A DNA stretch of 64,000 nucleotides from Atopsyche davidsoni (taxonomy: Eukaryota; Arthropoda; Insecta; Trichoptera; Hydrobiosidae). Below the pieces are notes generated by a model. The model searched no databases and had not been told where the DNA came from. It worked only from the letters and a program-made list of their open reading frames with translations. Positions 62,393-64,000 of this stretch are shown here, in pieces (positions within the stretch are counted from its first letter, which is position 1; each line of letters begins with the position of its first letter). A program made the translations under genes and the position numbers. The stretch is from positions 4,836,001 to 4,900,000 of the forward strand of contig JAILWY010000028.1 of assembly GCA_022113835.1 (NCBI GenBank). The letters are read 5' to 3'.

Positions 62393-64000
62393 ATGCATGA
62401 AGCGAAGATACTCCTACTTCTGACGGTGGCTCTGGTGTCGAGGAGCAGTCTAGCGGCTGACCTGCTGAGAGACAGCTGCGGCAATGTCAAGCTGGGAGAC
62501 AGTCTGCGCCACCTCGAGATCAGAGCCAACGTGACTTCTCAAGGCCGCATCATCCCGGACCACCAAGGCGACTTGTATTTCATTAACAAGGCCAAACCGT
62601 ACATCTTGAAATCGGGGAGAGAAACTCCCATTAAAATTAAAGGTCAGACGTTAATATTTAATATTGATTGCTACTAATCAAAGTTTTGAAATCAAGTGTT
62701 AGTTAGTTGGACGGACATGACCAATAATTGTGCGATTTACTTATTATATTAAAGTATCTTTTGTTCATATTTCAGCGACTGTTATGGATATTGGAACAGA
62801 TCCTCGGACACAAGAAATACTTTTCTCACACGGCGCTAAGCTTAGCGCTTTTACCAACGGAACATTCCATGAAATCAAGGTATTCATTTAGAACAATTTT
62901 ATTGAATAGGTAAATATAACTATTGAATACTTCGGGATGATGAGATAAACGTTGTACCTCGAAGGATTCCTCAAATAGGCGTGTTTTTACTATACACACT
63001 AAACATATAGTATTCATAAGCTCGGTGTGTTCGTAGGTCTCCGACGTTCCGATCTAAATACATTGCTTATATATAAGAGTAAGGTACTAAAATATTTTTT
63101 ATACTTCAGAATATTCGGATGCAAAGCTTCACAATGAGAGAAGACGGAGCCGTGTATTTCTCCGATGCAGAGAAGAATGTGTTTTTAGTGGATGCAGAGT
63201 CTCAAGAGCTGCAGAACGTGCCCGGTCTCTCGAAGGGTTCCCATTTAGAGCTGGTCAAGAACGGAGACGTGTACTTTGTGGACGAAGACGATTACGCCAG
63301 CGTACTTAAAAAAGAAGCCTTCTTCCCCAACAGAATATCAGGTGATTATGTACCTTCAAGACGAATAGCTCAATTTATCAATATATAAAAGCCAGGTTGA
63401 TGCATTTTGGCCGGCTCATAATATTTTTTGTAAATCGAATATGATTTACGGCTTTGCTTACTTTTTCAGGAATACCGCAGTCTTCCACAACACTTATCGT
63501 TGAGGATAAAACTACCAACATAGTTTATGTATGCACAAAAAAAGGTCTATTCATCATAAAAGACCAAAATTTAACTAACGCCGAATTATTGTTGGAATCC
63601 ATTCCTATTACCTCTTTGGGGTTCAACGAGAAAGGTGATATATACATGGGGATAAATAAAGAACTCATCCTGCTAACGGCGCCTAAAGACGAACTATGCT
63701 ACATGCCCGCCAATAAAGATCAATCGATTGTACCAGAACTACAACACGAAACGACAACAATACTTGAAGATCTTAGCACAGTAGAAACAGTAGTACCCGT
63801 AATTTATACGACATTAACAAACGCTATCACAACTATATCGAGTTCGACAGAACTGTCAAGCGAGTCAACGCTCGTTTCGTCTTCAATTGCCACAACTGCA
63901 TCAGTGCCCATAACCGTATCTTCAACGATAACGATACTCCCCGAAACAACGACGCAGGAAAATCAGATCGTAGCAGCCAGCTTCAATATATTCTGGATTC
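62393..64000 (+). CDS. Ommochrome-binding-protein-like protein (paralogue B), partial
   Basis: Exons 62393-62642, 62776-62879, 63110-63341 and 63470 to the window end, with phases 1, 0 and 1 as in paralogue A; the third exon has the same length (232 nt) in both. A signal peptide (KILLLLTVALVSRSSLAA) starts the protein. Propeller-like units follow (DHQGDLYFIN, REDGAVYFSD, KNGDVYFVDED, NEKGDIYMGI) and align with those of paralogue A, including STTLIVEDK versus STTTYLIVVDN. After the cysteine in DELCYMP a long Thr/Ser-rich, mucin-like stretch begins and runs off the window, so a membrane anchor cannot be checked. The ligand is unknown; the family name rests on resemblance. Confidence 0.7.

Noticed and set aside
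1..64000. CRISPR arrays, operons, phage defence or toxin-antitoxin systems
   Set aside because: The window is eukaryotic with intron-split genes; no direct-repeat arrays with spacers and no bacterial gene organisation were seen.

Overview
The window is nuclear DNA of an insect, most likely a moth or butterfly (Lepidoptera). The genes are split by short, AT-rich GT-AG introns, the intergenic DNA is AT-rich and holds decayed transposons and a tRNA-derived SINE, and two genes resemble the lepidopteran ommochrome-binding protein family. Bacterial features (operons, Shine-Dalgarno sites, CRISPR) are absent. Exon models were built by hand from splice consensus, reading phase and protein family resemblance. 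For every gene marked confident the exon phases close without a break.

Left part (1-27,413). A partial, divergent ionotropic-receptor-like gene leaves the window at base 1 (minus). Lachesin (minus, 3,409-9,426) follows: three Ig domains and two alternative terminal exons that each encode a GPI-signal-like tail. Lachesin is head-to-head with SMIM12 (plus, 9,969-10,583). After about 6.5 kb without a confident gene, a DDHD-type phosphatidic-acid-preferring phospholipase (minus, 17,361-22,709) is head-to-head with sorting nexin 6 (plus, 24,168-27,413), which contains a candidate 18-nt microexon.

Middle part (27,414-48,699). About 7 kb holds the Snx6 3' region, a perfect 77-bp inverted repeat, a broken receptor-like ORF and an orphan minus ORF. 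A TMEM145/GPR180-family seven-pass receptor (plus, 34,879-38,721) then converges, with polyadenylation signals about 20 bp apart, on a small unidentified minus gene. The large WASH-complex subunit FAM21/WASHC2 (minus, 40,795-48,699) comes next and carries a heptad KP repeat.

Right part (49,564-64,000). Two inverted paralogues encoding ommochrome-binding-protein-like surface proteins lie at 49,564-51,863 (minus, complete) and 62,393-64,000 (plus, cut by the window end). Between them are a hAT transposon relic, a CYP3-clan cytochrome P450 (minus), a mariner relic and the catalytic C-terminal half of the pseudouridine synthase PUS10 (minus).

The genes are independent housekeeping or cell-surface loci. 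Two themes recur: endosomal and membrane traffic (Snx6, FAM21, DDHD phospholipase) and cell-surface proteins (lachesin, TMEM145, the paralogue pair). I found no multi-gene system that looks new. The most interesting items are local: the alternative lachesin tails, the microexon, the perfect palindrome, the FAM21 heptad repeat, the PUS10 truncation or nesting, and an unidentified terminal-exon pair.
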